Source: Streptomyces niger (GTDB taxonomy: Bacteria; Actinomycetota; Actinomycetes; Streptomycetales; Streptomycetaceae). Taken from it: a DNA stretch of 64,000 nucleotides. The stretch covers positions 1 to 64,000 of the forward strand of contig NZ_JOFQ01000010.1 of NCBI RefSeq assembly GCF_000718305.1. Direction: 5' to 3'. Below are positions 30,333-39,707 of this stretch, in pieces. The position numbers and the translations under genes were made by a program. The notes beneath the pieces were generated by a model. The model was not told the origin of the DNA. It did no database searches and worked only from the letters and a program-made list of their open reading frames with translations. Each line of letters starts with the position of its first letter. Position 1 is the stretch's first letter.

Positions 30333-31130
30333 GTGTCAGCTCGCTCGTCGCTGCCTGTCATAGCCGCCGTCGCGGCCGTCGCTCTGGCGGCCGGCTGCAC
30401 CAGCACCAAGTCCGAGGGGAACCAGGGGTCCGGGTTGCAGCTGGTGTCCAAGGGGACGCTCAAGACCTGCACACACCTGCCGTACGCGCCCTTCCAGGTG
30501 AAGAAGGGCGGCGAGATCGTCGGATTCGATGTGGACCTGGTCGACCTCGTGGCCAAGGACATGAAGGTCGAGCAGGAGGTCGTCAACACCCCCTTCGAGG
30601 GCATCGAGACCGGCCAGGACTTCAATATTCGCAAGTGCGACCTGGCCGCGGCGGGCATGACGATCACGCCCGAGCGCAAGAAGGTCATGGACTTCTCCGA
30701 CCCGTACTTCAACGCCACGCAGGCGCTGATCACGAAGAAGGGCAAGCCCTACAAGAAGTTCGAGGACCTCAAGGGCCACAAGCTGGGCTACCAGAAGGCC
30801 ACCACCGGCGGCATCTACGCCAAGAAGCACGCGGGCAAGGACGTGGACCTCGTGGAGTACGAGGACCTCGGGCTGCTGCTCACCGCGGTGAAGACCGGCA
30901 AGGTGGACGCCGGCATCATGGACAACGGCGTACTGCTCGACTACGTCAAGTCCAACCCCGACACCGAGGTCACCGCCGAGTTCGACACGGGTGAGCACTA
31001 CGGGATCGCGGTGCGCAAGGGCAACGATGCGCTGCTGAAGCAGGTCAACGCGTCGCTCAAGAAGGCCAGGTCGAACGGCAGTTACGACCGCATCTACAAG
31101 AAGTGGTTCGGTACCGCGCCGCAGAGCTGA
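30333..31130 (+). CDS. Polar amino-acid ABC transporter, substrate-binding lipoprotein
   Basis: 265 residues. The N-terminal signal has a lipobox LAAGC (Cys near 24), so it is a lipid-anchored extracytoplasmic protein. The rest is a family 3 periplasmic-binding fold: THLPYAPFQ, GFDVDLVDLVAK, CDLAAAGMTITPERKKVMDFSDPYF, and KKARSNGSYDRIYKKWFG at the end. The ligand is probably a polar amino acid. The GTG at 30333 follows a GGAGG ribosome site. Permease and ATPase genes follow, making a complete importer. Confidence 0.9.
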   Translation: MSARSSLPVIAAVAAVALAAGCTSTKSEGNQGSGLQLVSKGTLKTCTHLPYAPFQVKKGGEIVGFDVDLVDLVAKDMKVEQEVVNTPFEGIETGQDFNIRKCDLAAAGMTITPERKKVMDFSDPYFNATQALITKKGKPYKKFEDLKGHKLGYQKATTGGIYAKKHAGKDVDLVEYEDLGLLLTAVKTGKVDAGIMDNGVLLDYVKSNPDTEVTAEFDTGEHYGIAVRKGNDALLKQVNASLKKARSNGSYDRIYKKWFGTAPQS

Positions 31131-31164
31131 TCCCCGCCGCCCACCACTGAGGAGCTCTGCCCGC

Positions 31165-31950
31165 ATGCCCCTGACCAAACGGCAGCGGACCCGAGTGGTC
31201 CGTGGATCGCAGTACGCCCTTCTGGTCCTCGTCGTGATCGTCGTCGCGCTGGTCGCCGACTGGGGCCGGCTGCAACGGGCCTTCTTCGACGTCGGCATCG
31301 TGGCCGACCTGTTCCCCGAAGTCCTCACCACCGCGCTGGTCAACACGGTGCTCTACACCCTGCTGGGCTTCGGTTTCGGACTGGTGGCCGGGCTCCTGCT
31401 GGCGCTGATGCGGCTCTCTTCGGTGCCGCCGTACCGCTGGATCGCCGTCACGTACATCGAGTTCTTCCGGGGCGTGCCCGCCCTTCTGGTCTTCATCGCG
31501 CTGGGCTTCGGAGTGCCGCTCGCCTTCGAGATGGCGCTGGACCAGTACGTGACCGTGATGCTCTCCCTGGGGCTGGTCGGCGCCGCCTACATGGCGGAGA
31601 CCATCAGGGCGGGCATCCGGGCCGTGCCCAAGGGGCAGACCGAGGCGGCCCGCTCGCTGGGCATGTCGCACGGCCGGGCGATGCTCTCCATCGTCATCCC
31701 GCAGGCGTTCCGCATCGTCCTGCCGCCGCTCACCAACGAGCTGATCCTGCTGACCAAGGACTCCTCACTGGTGTACCTGCTGGGGCTCTCGCTCGGCCAG
31801 TACGAGCTGGCCAACTTCGGCCGGGACGCGCTCAACGAGTACAAGAGCCTGACCCCGATCCTGGTGGCGGGCCTGCTCTACCTCGTCATCACCCTCCCGC
31901 TCGGCCACCTGGTCCGGCGACTCGAAGCCCGTACCGCGAAGGCCAGGTGA
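31165..31950 (+). CDS. Polar amino-acid ABC transporter permease
   Basis: 261-residue inner-membrane permease of the HisM/GlnP type. There are five or so membrane segments, and the EAA loop ([22 protein letters not shown], about residues 153-174) that docks the ATPase is intact. The signature FFRGVPALL is near 95-103. GAGGAG lies upstream of the ATG. Its stop overlaps or abuts the ATPase start. Confidence 0.92.
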   Translation: MPLTKRQRTRVVRGSQYALLVLVVIVVALVADWGRLQRAFFDVGIVADLFPEVLTTALVNTVLYTLLGFGFGLVAGLLLALMRLSSVPPYRWIAVTYIEFFRGVPALLVFIALGFGVPLAFEMALDQYVTVMLSLGLVGAAYMAETIRAGIRAVPKGQTEAARSLGMSHGRAMLSIVIPQAFRIVLPPLTNELILLTKDSSLVYLLGLSLGQYELANFGRDALNEYKSLTPILVAGLLYLVITLPLGHLVRRLEARTAKAR

Positions 31951-31955
31951 CCGGC

Positions 31956-32798
31956 ATGACGACAGATACGGCGAAGACCGGCCGGGCACCGGCCGCCGGG
32001 GACCCGACCGCCATCGCGGTCACCGGGCTGCACAAGGCCTTCGGCGACCTCGAAGTGCTCAAGGGCATCGACTTCACGGTGCGGCGCGGCGAGGTGGTGT
32101 GCGTCATCGGGCCCTCGGGATCGGGCAAGTCGACGCTGCTGCGCTGCGTCAACCTGCTGGAGGAGCCCACCTCGGGAACGGTCGTGGTGGCCGGTACCGA
32201 GGTCACCGACCCGGACGTGGACATCGACCGGGTGCGGCGCCGGATCGGGATGGTCTTCCAGTCCTTCAACCTCTTCCCGCACCTGACCGCGCTGGAGAAC
32301 CTGACGATCGCCCAGCAGCGCGTACTGCGCCGGGACAAGGCCGAGGCGGAGCGGATCGCGCGGGCGAACCTGGCGCGCGTCGGGCTCAGCGACAAGGAGC
32401 GCTCCTACCCCGCCCAGCTCTCCGGGGGCCAGCAGCAGCGGGTGGCCATCGCCCGCGCACTGTCCATGGATCCGGAGCTGATGCTCTTCGACGAGCCGAC
32501 CTCCGCGCTCGACCCGGAGCTGGTGGGCGACGTGCTCGCCGTCATGCGCTCGCTCGCCGACGAAGGCATGACCATGCTCGTCGTCACGCACGAGATGAGC
32601 TTCGCGCGGGAGGTCGCCGACCGGGTGGTTTTCATGGACGGCGGGGTGATCGTCGAGGAGGGACCACCGGACCGCGTGGTGGGCGCCCCGCAGCACGAGC
32701 GGACGCGTACCTTCCTGGCCCGCGTGCTGGACCCCGCGGCGGCCGAGGTCGGCGAGGTCGCCGATGCCGGTCCGGAAGGCAAGCGAGTGGACCGCTGA
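31956..32798 (+). CDS. Polar amino-acid ABC transporter ATP-binding protein
   Basis: 280-residue ATPase of the GlnQ type. Walker [10 protein letters not shown] (about 49-57), Q-loop [10 protein letters not shown], signature LSGGQQQR, Walker [15 protein letters not shown] and H-loop THEM are all intact. I take the ATG at 31956, preceded by AGGTGA; a GTG at 31947 overlapping the permease stop codon is an alternative. It completes the importer begun at 30333. The same ATPase could serve the ATPase-less binding protein/permease pair at 56580-58476 (inference). Confidence 0.92.
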   Translation: MTTDTAKTGRAPAAGDPTAIAVTGLHKAFGDLEVLKGIDFTVRRGEVVCVIGPSGSGKSTLLRCVNLLEEPTSGTVVVAGTEVTDPDVDIDRVRRRIGMVFQSFNLFPHLTALENLTIAQQRVLRRDKAEAERIARANLARVGLSDKERSYPAQLSGGQQQRVAIARALSMDPELMLFDEPTSALDPELVGDVLAVMRSLADEGMTMLVVTHEMSFAREVADRVVFMDGGVIVEEGPPDRVVGAPQHERTRTFLARVLDPAAAEVGEVADAGPEGKRVDR

Positions 32799-32956
32799 GC
32801 CGCGTGGACGACTCGGGTGAGCCCCTGGGACCGCCGAGGCCCTGCGGGCGGCTGAGGCGACCTCCTGGACCGGTCGCGCCGGTTCGGGGTCGGACCGGCC
32901 GCTGCCGGGGCATGGTGTCCGGTGATCGGTTTTCCCCGAGCCTCAGGAGCCCGCCG

Positions 32957-33922
32957 GTGTTCCGCGACATGCCCCTCGAAGACCTGCGTACCTACCGTCC
33001 CGACCGGCCCGAACCGGCCGGCTTCGACGCCTTCTGGCAGCGCACTCTCAAAGAGGCGCGTACTTTCCCCCTCGATGCGCGCTTCACCGCCGTCGACGTG
33101 GGCCTGGACCTGTTCGACACCTACGACCTGGAGTTCTCCGGGTTCGGCGGGCACCGTGTCCGCGGCTGGTTCCTCGTGCCGCGCGGTGCGGGCCGGCCGC
33201 TCCCCTGCGTCGTGCGGTACCTGGGCTACGGGGGCGGGCGCAGCCTGCCGCACGACTGGCTGCTCTGGCCGGCCGCCGGGTACGCCACCCTCGTGATGGA
33301 CCCTCGGGGCCAGACCGGCCCCAATCGGTCCGGGGACACCCCCGACCCGGTGGGCTCCGACAATCCGTCCGTCGGCGGCATGATGACGCGGGGTGTGCTC
33401 GACCCCGACGCGTACTACTTCCGCCGGCTCTACACGGACGCCGTACGGGCCGTGGAGGCGGCCCGCGAGCACGCGGCGGTGGACCCGGACCGGATCGTCG
33501 TGGAGGGCAACAGCCAGGGCGGCGCGCAGGCGCTGGCGGTGGCGGGGCTGGTGCCGGGACTCGCCGCCGCACTGGTGCGGGTGCCGTTCATGGCCCACAT
33601 CCGGCGCGCCGTGGAGGTGGCCGAGACCGGCCCGTACACCGAGCTGGCCGCGTACTTCGCCGGGGAGCGGCTGCACGTCGACACCGCCCTGGACACGCTG
33701 GACCACTTCGACGTGCTGAACTTCGCCGCACGCGCGGAGGCGCCCGCGCTCTTCGGTACGGGCCTGGCCGACACCGTCACGCCGGCGTCCACCGGCTTCG
33801 CCGCGTACCACCACTACGCGGGCCCGAAGGACCTTCGGGTGTGGCGGTTCAACGGCCACGAAGGCGGCGGGACGCACCATCAGGCGGACGAGATCATGTA
33901 CGTACGGGAGCTGTTCGCATGA
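32957..33922 (+). CDS. CE7-family acetylxylan esterase / cephalosporin-C deacetylase
   Basis: 321-residue alpha/beta hydrolase with all the carbohydrate esterase family 7 signatures: RGQ (117-119), the nucleophile elbow GNSQG (Ser near 186), a downstream Asp (near 272) and HE (301-302). The family removes acetyl groups from xylo-oligosaccharides and similar small acetylated molecules in the cytoplasm. The GTG at 32957 has AGGAG upstream. It lies 80 bases before xylB on the same strand, so a shared role in using xylan-derived sugars is plausible. Confidence 0.9.
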   Translation: MFRDMPLEDLRTYRPDRPEPAGFDAFWQRTLKEARTFPLDARFTAVDVGLDLFDTYDLEFSGFGGHRVRGWFLVPRGAGRPLPCVVRYLGYGGGRSLPHDWLLWPAAGYATLVMDPRGQTGPNRSGDTPDPVGSDNPSVGGMMTRGVLDPDAYYFRRLYTDAVRAVEAAREHAAVDPDRIVVEGNSQGGAQALAVAGLVPGLAAALVRVPFMAHIRRAVEVAETGPYTELAAYFAGERLHVDTALDTLDHFDVLNFAARAEAPALFGTGLADTVTPASTGFAAYHHYAGPKDLRVWRFNGHEGGGTHHQADEIMYVRELFA

Positions 33923-34001
33923 GGCCGCGTCCGCGGGGCCACGAAGGAGCGGCGGGCTCAGGACACCTGAAGGACCTCAAGGACCTTAAGGAGGAGCGGC
34001 G

Positions 34002-35432
34002 ATGAGCGCGTGGGGAGCGGGTCCTCTGGTGGTCGGCGTGGACAGTTCCACGCAGTCGACCAAGGTGGTGGTCGTGGACGCGGCCACAGGAGAGGTCGCG
34101 GCACGGGGCCAGGCACCGCACACCGTCACCGCCGGGACCGGCAAGGAGAGCGACCCCGAGGAGTGGTGGGAGGCGCTCGGTCGGGCGCTGGCGGCCTGCG
34201 GTGACGCGGCACGGCAGGCGTCCGCCGTCTCCGTCGCGGGCCAGCAGCACGGGCTGGTGACACTGGACGCGGCCGGGCGCCCGGTGCGACCGGCGCTGCT
34301 GTGGAACGACGTACGGCCGGCACCGCAGAGCCGCCGCCTGATGGAAGAGCTGGGCGGCCCGGAGGGCTGGGCGGAGCGGGTGGGCAGTCTGCCGGGCCCG
34401 GCGTTCACGGTGTCCAAGTGGGCCTGGCTGCGCGACCGGGAGCCGGCGGCGGCGCGTGCCACCACTGCGGTACGCCTGCCGCACGACTACCTCACCGAGC
34501 GGCTCACCGGCGAAGCCGTCACCGACCGCGGGGACGCCTCGGGAACGGGCTGGTGGTCCTCGGCCACCGGGTCCTACGACGCGGACGTTCTCGGTCATGT
34601 GGGGCTGCGTACGGAGATGCTGCCCAGGGTGGCGCGCCCCGGTGAAGCGGCCGGGACCGTACGGCCCGATGCGTTGCCGCTGTCGCGCGGCACCCTCGTG
34701 GCGGCCGGTACGGGCGACAACATGGCGGCGGCACTCGGCCTCGGGCTGCGCCCCGGGCACCCGGTGATCAGCCTCGGCACTTCGGGGACGGTGTACGCGG
34801 TGACCGGCCGGCGCCCGGCCGACCCGACCGGTACGGTCGCGGGTTTCGCTGACGCGCGCGGCGACTGGCTGCCGCTGGCCTGCACCCTGAACTGCACGCT
34901 GGCGGTGGACCGGATGGCGGCGCTGCTGGGCCGGGACCAGGAGGCCGTGGAGCCGGGCGGCGCGGCGGTGGTGCTGCCGTTCCTGGACGGCGAGCGCACG
35001 CCAAACCTTCCGGACGCCACGGGCCTGCTGCACGGGCTGCGGCACGACACCAGGGGCGGGCAGGTGTTGCAGGCCGCGTACGACGGCGCGGTCTTCGCAC
35101 TGCTCCGGGCGCTGGACCTGGTGGCGGGGCCAGAAACGGCGGCGGACGAGGCGCTGCTGCTGATCGGTGGCGGGGCGCGCGGCCGGGCCTGGCGGGACAC
35201 CGTGCGGCGGCTGTCGGGGCGGCCCGTGGTCGTGCCGGCCGAGGGCGAGTTGGTGGCGCTGGGCGCGGCGGCCCAGGCGGCGGGGCTGCTGCTGGGCGAG
35301 GACCCGGCGGCGGTGGCGCGCCGTTGGGGAACGGGCCGCGGCGAGCGGCTCGAAGCGGTGGAGCGGGACGCGGTGGCGTGGGAGCGGCTGGCGGGCACCC
35401 TCACGGCGGCGGGGCCGCTCTTCGGAGCCTGA
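34002..35432 (+). CDS. xylB: Xylulokinase (FGGY family)
   Basis: 476-residue sugar kinase. The N-lobe phosphate loop VGVDSSTQSTK is at about residues 11-21, the catalytic Asp lies in GTGDNMAAALG (about 238-248), with SLGTSGTV near 260 and the adenosine motif LLIGGGARG near 387-395. It phosphorylates D-xylulose to xylulose 5-phosphate. The length is normal, with only about nine residues before the first strand, so there is no long N-terminal extension. GGAGGAG precedes the ATG. It lies directly upstream of two encapsulin shell genes, and xylulose kinases are a reported cargo class of Family 2B encapsulins. A strong terminator (35442-35476) follows. Confidence 0.9.
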   Translation: MSAWGAGPLVVGVDSSTQSTKVVVVDAATGEVAARGQAPHTVTAGTGKESDPEEWWEALGRALAACGDAARQASAVSVAGQQHGLVTLDAAGRPVRPALLWNDVRPAPQSRRLMEELGGPEGWAERVGSLPGPAFTVSKWAWLRDREPAAARATTAVRLPHDYLTERLTGEAVTDRGDASGTGWWSSATGSYDADVLGHVGLRTEMLPRVARPGEAAGTVRPDALPLSRGTLVAAGTGDNMAAALGLGLRPGHPVISLGTSGTVYAVTGRRPADPTGTVAGFADARGDWLPLACTLNCTLAVDRMAALLGRDQEAVEPGGAAVVLPFLDGERTPNLPDATGLLHGLRHDTRGGQVLQAAYDGAVFALLRALDLVAGPETAADEALLLIGGGARGRAWRDTVRRLSGRPVVVPAEGELVALGAAAQAAGLLLGEDPAAVARRWGTGRGERLEAVERDAVAWERLAGTLTAAGPLFGA

Positions 35433-35441
35433 GGACGCCGA

Positions 35442-35476
35442 GCACGAAGGGCGGCGTGCCGCGCCGCCCTTCGTGC
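35442..35476 (+). terminator. Strong hairpin terminator between xylB and the encapsulin genes
   Basis: Perfectly complementary 15-base arms (35442-35456 and 35462-35476) with a 5-base loop, 10 bases after the xylB stop. It suggests that the encapsulin pair has its own promoter in the following 250 bases. Confidence 0.85.
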
Positions 35477-35723
35477 ATGCGGGCCCCTCGCCCCTCAAAG
35501 CTGTGCGTGCAGCCGCCTTCGTGCGTGCCGTCGCACGCCAGCGCATCATTGCGACCCAACCGGCCGGTGCGCGCCCGACGATGCAGCTATTCCGGCGAGC
35601 CTTTCCACTCAATTCCTATTTCATGCCACTCATTTGAGGGATTGTGTAGATAAAATCAGTGCGACTACCTTCTCTGTTCGGCGGATAGGCCGATTTCAAC
35701 TTCCAGAGATGGGTGGGGCAGCT
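35477..35723. promoter_or_regulatory. AT-richer upstream region of the first encapsulin gene
   Basis: 247 bases without a gene. Bases 35600-35710 are markedly richer in A+T than the surroundings (for example TGTAGATAAAATC near 35645-35657), consistent with a promoter. No well-spaced -35/-10 pair could be assigned. Confidence 0.4.
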
Positions 35724-37142
35724 GTGACGGTTCCGGAAGAAACACTCTCCGACGCCGCAGGCGAAAGCCAGAATACGAACCCGACCAGTCTGGCCACGAC
35801 TGCCGCGCGCAATCTGGCGACCACCACCAAGACCGTGCCACAGATGCAGAACATCACCTCGCGGTGGCTGCTGCGTCTGCTGCCCTGGGTAGAGGTGTCC
35901 GGCGGTACGTACCGGGTCAACCGGCGCCTGACCTATGCCGTCGGGGACGGGCACATCGAGTTCGCCTCGGAGGGCGGGGACCTGCGCGTCATCCCCGACG
36001 AGCTGCGCGAGCTGCCCGTACTGCGGAACTTCACGGACCGCGAGGTGCTCGGCGCGCTGGCCGACCGGTTCGAGCGACAGCAGTACGCAGCGGGTGACGT
36101 GATCGCCGAGGCCGGGAGCCCCGCCGACCGCGTCGTGCTCGTCGCGCACGGCAGGGTGGACCGGATCGGCGCGGGCAAGTACGGCGACGAGACCGTGCTC
36201 GGCGCGCTGGCCGGCGGCGACCATCTCGGTGACGAGCCGTTCACCGCGTCGGACGCGACCTGGCAGTTCACCTACCGCGCGGTGACCCGGGTGACCGTCC
36301 TGATCCTGCCCGGTGCCGCGTTGGCCGAGGTCCGGGACCGTTCGGAAGGGCTACGGGACCACCTCGAAGCGCAGCGGTCCGGCGCCCCGGCGCCGCACAA
36401 CGAGAGCGGCGAGGCGGCCATAAAGATCGCTTCGGGCCACAGCGGCGAGCCCGTCCTGGACAGCACGTTCGTGGACTACGAGCTCAAGCCGCGGGAGTAC
36501 GAGCTGAGCGTGGCGCAAACCGTGCTGCGCACGCACACCCGCGTCGGGGATCTGTACAACGACCCGATGAACCAGGTCGAGGAGCAGCTGCGGCTGACCA
36601 TCGAGGCGCTGCGCGAGCGGCAGGAACACGAGATGGTCAACAACCGCGAGTTCGGGCTGCTGCACAACGCCGACCCGCGCCAGCGGATCCCCACCCGCGG
36701 CGGCCCGCCCACCCCTGACGACCTGGACGAACTCCTCTCCACCGTGTGGAAGGAGCCGTCCTTCCTGCTGGCCCACCCCAAGGCCATCGCGGCCTTCGGG
36801 CGCGAGTGCAGCAAGCGTGGCCTGTATCCGACGGCCGTGGACTTCATGGGCCACTCCCTGCCGTCGTGGCGCGGGGTGCCGATCTTCCCCAGCGGCAAGA
36901 TCCCGGTCAGCGCGGACAACACCACCTCCTTCATGGTGATGCGTACCGGCGAGGAGCGTCAGGGCGTCGTCGGGCTGCATCAGACCGGAATTCCCGATGA
37001 ATACCAGCCAGGCCTCTCCGTTCGTTTCATGGGCGTCGACGACAAGGCCGTTCTGAACTACCTCGTGAGTGCTTACTACTCCGCGGCCGTCCTGGTCCCG
37101 GACGCACTCGGAATTCTCGACGACGTGTCCATCGGCCACTGA
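35724..37142 (+). CDS. Family 2B encapsulin shell protein, copy 1 (EshA-like)
   Basis: 472 residues. The N-terminal arm carries the family signature [20 protein letters not shown] (about 46-65). A cyclic-nucleotide-binding-like domain is inserted at about 98-215, and the C-terminal half (about 250-472) is the HK97-type shell fold with [11 protein letters not shown] and [13 protein letters not shown]. Family 2B encapsulins, including Streptomyces EshA, self-assemble into icosahedral nanocompartments. The phosphate-binding cassette is degenerate: GDHLGDE stands where GDxxGE is usual, and the canonical Arg is not seen. I prefer the GTG at 35724 (GGGTGGGG upstream; N-terminus aligns with copy 2) to the ATG at 35709. 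It forms a tandem pair with 37289-38704. Confidence 0.9.
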   Translation: MTVPEETLSDAAGESQNTNPTSLATTAARNLATTTKTVPQMQNITSRWLLRLLPWVEVSGGTYRVNRRLTYAVGDGHIEFASEGGDLRVIPDELRELPVLRNFTDREVLGALADRFERQQYAAGDVIAEAGSPADRVVLVAHGRVDRIGAGKYGDETVLGALAGGDHLGDEPFTASDATWQFTYRAVTRVTVLILPGAALAEVRDRSEGLRDHLEAQRSGAPAPHNESGEAAIKIASGHSGEPVLDSTFVDYELKPREYELSVAQTVLRTHTRVGDLYNDPMNQVEEQLRLTIEALRERQEHEMVNNREFGLLHNADPRQRIPTRGGPPTPDDLDELLSTVWKEPSFLLAHPKAIAAFGRECSKRGLYPTAVDFMGHSLPSWRGVPIFPSGKIPVSADNTTSFMVMRTGEERQGVVGLHQTGIPDEYQPGLSVRFMGVDDKAVLNYLVSAYYSAAVLVPDALGILDDVSIGH

Positions 37143-37288
37143 GCGAGTAATTCCGGCCAGCGGGGCACGCATTTCAGCCGCCGTATGGCACATCCCGGGG
37201 GACGGTACCCCGCCGAATGCCGCCCGCCCCGCCGGGCGGTCCTTCGGCCGCACGTTTCACACTGGCACAGGAATAGGTGAGCATCTCC

Positions 37289-38704
37289 ATGACCACTCCG
37301 CTCGACCCGACGTCCGGCCTCGACGACTCCGCGAACGAACAGGCCCGGTCGAGCCTCGCCACGGCGGCGGCCCGGAATCTGGCGACCACGACCAAGACCG
37401 TCCCGCAGATGCAGGGGATCTCCTCCCGCTGGCTGCTGCGTGTCCTGCCCTGGACGGAGGTCTCCGGCGGTACGTACCGGGTGAACCGGCGGCTCTCCCA
37501 CACCCTCGGCGACGGCCGGGTGGAGTTCACCAGCACCGGCAGCGAGGTCAGCGTCATCCCCGTCGAGTTGCGGGAACTGGCACCGCTGCGCGGGCTCACC
37601 GACCAAGCCGCGCTGGAGGCTCTGGCCGGCCGCTTCGAGCAGCGCGACTTCACCCCCGGCGACGTGCTCATCGAGCGCGGCACGCCCACCGACCAGGTCG
37701 TACTGATCGCGCACGGCAAGCTGGAGCGGGTGGGCGAGGGGAAGTACGGCGACGACACGGTGCTCGGTGTGCTCGCCGACGGCGACCACGCAGGTGCCAC
37801 AGCGCTGCTCTCCGGGGACGGCACCTGGGAGTACACCGTCCGCGCGGTCACCCGGGGCACCGCGCTGGTGCTGCCGCGCTCCGCGTACGAGGAGGTGGCG
37901 GACCGGTCCGACGCGCTGCGCAGCCACATCGAGCAGTTCCGCGACGCGCTGATCCCGGCGCAGAACAAGCACGGCGAGGCGGCCATCGAGGTGGCGTCCG
38001 GCCACGTCGGTGAGCCGCAGCTGCCGGGCACCTTCGCGGATTACGAGCTGAAGCCGCGGGAGTACGAACTCAACGTCGCGCAGACGGTGCTGAAGATTCA
38101 CACCCGGGTCGCCGACCTGTACAACGACCCGATGAACCAGCTGGACCAGCAGCTGCGGCTGACGGTCGAGGCGCTGCGCGAGCGGCAAGAGCACGAAATG
38201 ATCAACAACAAGGAGTTCGGCCTGCTGCACAACGCCGATCTCAAGCAGCGCATCCACACCCGCTCCGGCCCGCCCACCCCGGACGACCTGGACGAGCTGA
38301 TCTCCCGCCGCCGGAAGACGCAGGTCCTGCTGGCGCACCCGCGCACCATCGCGGCCATCGGCCGGGAGTGGAACGCCCGCGGCATCTACCCCACAGGCGT
38401 GGAGTTCGGCGGCCAGGAGGTACGGGCCTGGCGCGGCATTCCGCTGCTGCCCTGCAACAAGATCCCGGTCAATCCCGACCAGACCAGCTCGATCATCGCC
38501 ATGCGACTGGGCCAGGAGAACCAGGGCGTGGTGGGCCTGCACCAGACGGGCCTGCCGGACGAGTACCAGCCCGGTCTGTCGGTGCGCTTCATGGGCATCA
38601 ACGAGCAGGCGGTCATCAAGTACTTGGTCAGCGCGTACTTCTCGGCAGCCGTGCTGGTGCCGGACGCGCTGGGCGTCCTGGAGGACGTCGAGATCGGGCA
38701 CTGA
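37289..38704 (+). CDS. Family 2B encapsulin shell protein, copy 2 (EshA-like)
   Basis: 471 residues, collinear with copy 1 with no gap for the first 340 residues. N-arm [20 protein letters not shown], inserted cyclic-nucleotide-like domain at about 98-215, and shell fold to the C-terminus ([30 protein letters not shown]). Conservation with copy 1 is highest in the shell parts and lowest in the inserted domain. The phosphate cassette reads GDHAGAT, lacking the usual Glu. The two copies may build one mixed shell. The ATG at 37289 has AGGTGAG upstream. The 146-base gap between the copies holds no gene; a terminator hairpin follows. Confidence 0.9.
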   Translation: MTTPLDPTSGLDDSANEQARSSLATAAARNLATTTKTVPQMQGISSRWLLRVLPWTEVSGGTYRVNRRLSHTLGDGRVEFTSTGSEVSVIPVELRELAPLRGLTDQAALEALAGRFEQRDFTPGDVLIERGTPTDQVVLIAHGKLERVGEGKYGDDTVLGVLADGDHAGATALLSGDGTWEYTVRAVTRGTALVLPRSAYEEVADRSDALRSHIEQFRDALIPAQNKHGEAAIEVASGHVGEPQLPGTFADYELKPREYELNVAQTVLKIHTRVADLYNDPMNQLDQQLRLTVEALRERQEHEMINNKEFGLLHNADLKQRIHTRSGPPTPDDLDELISRRRKTQVLLAHPRTIAAIGREWNARGIYPTGVEFGGQEVRAWRGIPLLPCNKIPVNPDQTSSIIAMRLGQENQGVVGLHQTGLPDEYQPGLSVRFMGINEQAVIKYLVSAYFSAAVLVPDALGVLEDVEIGH

Positions 38705-38712
38705 GGGGCCCG

Positions 38713-38751
38713 CCGGTCCCTGCGGGCGGTGCGGTGCCACGCAGGGACCGG
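38713..38751 (+). terminator. Hairpin terminator after the second encapsulin gene
   Basis: Perfect 12-bp stem (38713-38724 with 38740-38751) and a 15-base loop, 9 bases after the stop codon. It closes the encapsulin transcription unit. Confidence 0.75.
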
Positions 38752-38944
38752 ACACCTCTCCGTACGCGCCTCATGGCGAGGAGGCCCCCTTCGGAGTGTG
38801 ACGGCGATGACGCCCCGGGCGGCCATCGCCGTTCTCCTGTGGTGGCGACGGTGCGGACGGAGCGGGGGCCGGACGACGGCGGAAGTTTTTGCGCCGTTAT
38901 TGGTCGAGCCATTGGCGTACCGGGAAGAACCTTGGCAGTGGGCG

Positions 38945-38972
38945 TGCGGTTCCGCATGATGGCGGAGCCGCA
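38945..38972. promoter_or_regulatory. 11-bp palindrome upstream of the amidase gene
   Basis: Arms at 38945-38955 and 38962-38972 pair over 11 bases (one G-T pair) around a 6-base loop, 87 bases before the amidase start. It could be an operator or a 5'-leader hairpin. Confidence 0.35.
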
Positions 38973-39058
38973 TGTTCATGACATCACGCCGTGGCGCGTG
39001 AGCCATGGCAGGTACGCGAGCTTCCCCCTCCCCCCATGGTCCTCAGGCAGGAGATCGC

Positions 39059-39685
39059 ATGCAGCACGACATCCCCCGGCCGTCCCGCCGCAGACTGCTC
39101 ACCGGTGCCGCCGCCGCTGCCGCGGCCGCCGCCCTCCTCCCCCTCGGCACCGGCTCGGCGCACGCCGCCCCCCACCGCGCCGGCAGAGCGCCGCGCGCCT
39201 ACCCCGACGTGCACTGGACCCCGGCCGCCGGCGCCAACTTCACCGCGGCCGACCGCCCGACGCAGTACGGGATCGACACGGTCATCGTGCACGTCACGCA
39301 GGAGACGTACGCCGACACCGTGAAGATCTTCCAGAACCCGAAGAAGGGGGTCTCGGCGCACTACTGCGTGCGTTCGGCCGACGGGTACATCGGTCAGTTC
39401 GTGCGCGAGGACGACGTCGCCTGGCACGCGGGCAACTGGGGCTACAACACCCGCAGCATCGGCATCGAGCACGAAGGCTGGGTGGACCAGCCGCAGTGGT
39501 TCACCGCCGCGATGTACGAGCAGTCGGCGCTGCTCACGGCCGCGGTCTGCGCGCGGTACGGCATACCGGTCGACCGCGAGCACATCATCGGCCACGTCGA
39601 AGTGCCCGGGACCGACCACACGGACCCGGGCCCCTACTGGGACTGGGCGCGCTACATGAGTTTGGTGAAGGCGTCCTTCCGGTAA
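39059..39685 (+). CDS. Secreted N-acetylmuramoyl-L-alanine amidase (Amidase_2)
   Basis: 208 residues. The N-terminus has a twin-arginine-type signal (SRRRLLTGAAAAAAAAALL, then AHA), so it is exported. The mature part is an Amidase_2/PGRP zinc domain: VIVHVT (first zinc His), GVSAHYCVRSADGYIGQFV, DVAWHAGNWGYNTRSIGIEHEG and a late HVEVPGTDHTDPG carrying the remaining zinc ligands. It would cleave the amide bond between muramic acid and the stem peptide. AGGAGA precedes the ATG. Confidence 0.9.
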   Translation: MQHDIPRPSRRRLLTGAAAAAAAAALLPLGTGSAHAAPHRAGRAPRAYPDVHWTPAAGANFTAADRPTQYGIDTVIVHVTQETYADTVKIFQNPKKGVSAHYCVRSADGYIGQFVREDDVAWHAGNWGYNTRSIGIEHEGWVDQPQWFTAAMYEQSALLTAAVCARYGIPVDREHIIGHVEVPGTDHTDPGPYWDWARYMSLVKASFR

Positions 39686-39707
39686 TCGGCGGCCACGCCT
39701 TCGGGCG

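Larger units (their letters stand above)
38705..39058. other. 354-base intergenic region after the encapsulin pair
   Basis: No gene is seen. It holds a terminator hairpin at 38713-38751 and, nearer the amidase, an 11-bp palindromic hairpin at 38945-38972. A local A+T-richer patch (TTTTTGCGCCGTTATTGG, about 38886-38903) may hold the amidase promoter. No cargo gene for the encapsulins is present. Confidence 0.6.

Noticed and set aside
29996..30994. A plus-strand open frame between mmuM and the ABC binding protein
   Set aside because: It crosses the mmuM end, a perfect terminator hairpin and the binding protein in a different frame, and has no plausible domain.
35724..38704. The HK97-fold shell genes as part of a prophage
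   Set aside because: No portal, terminase, protease, tail or integrase genes are nearby; the sequences carry the encapsulin Family 2B signature and an inserted cyclic-nucleotide-like domain.
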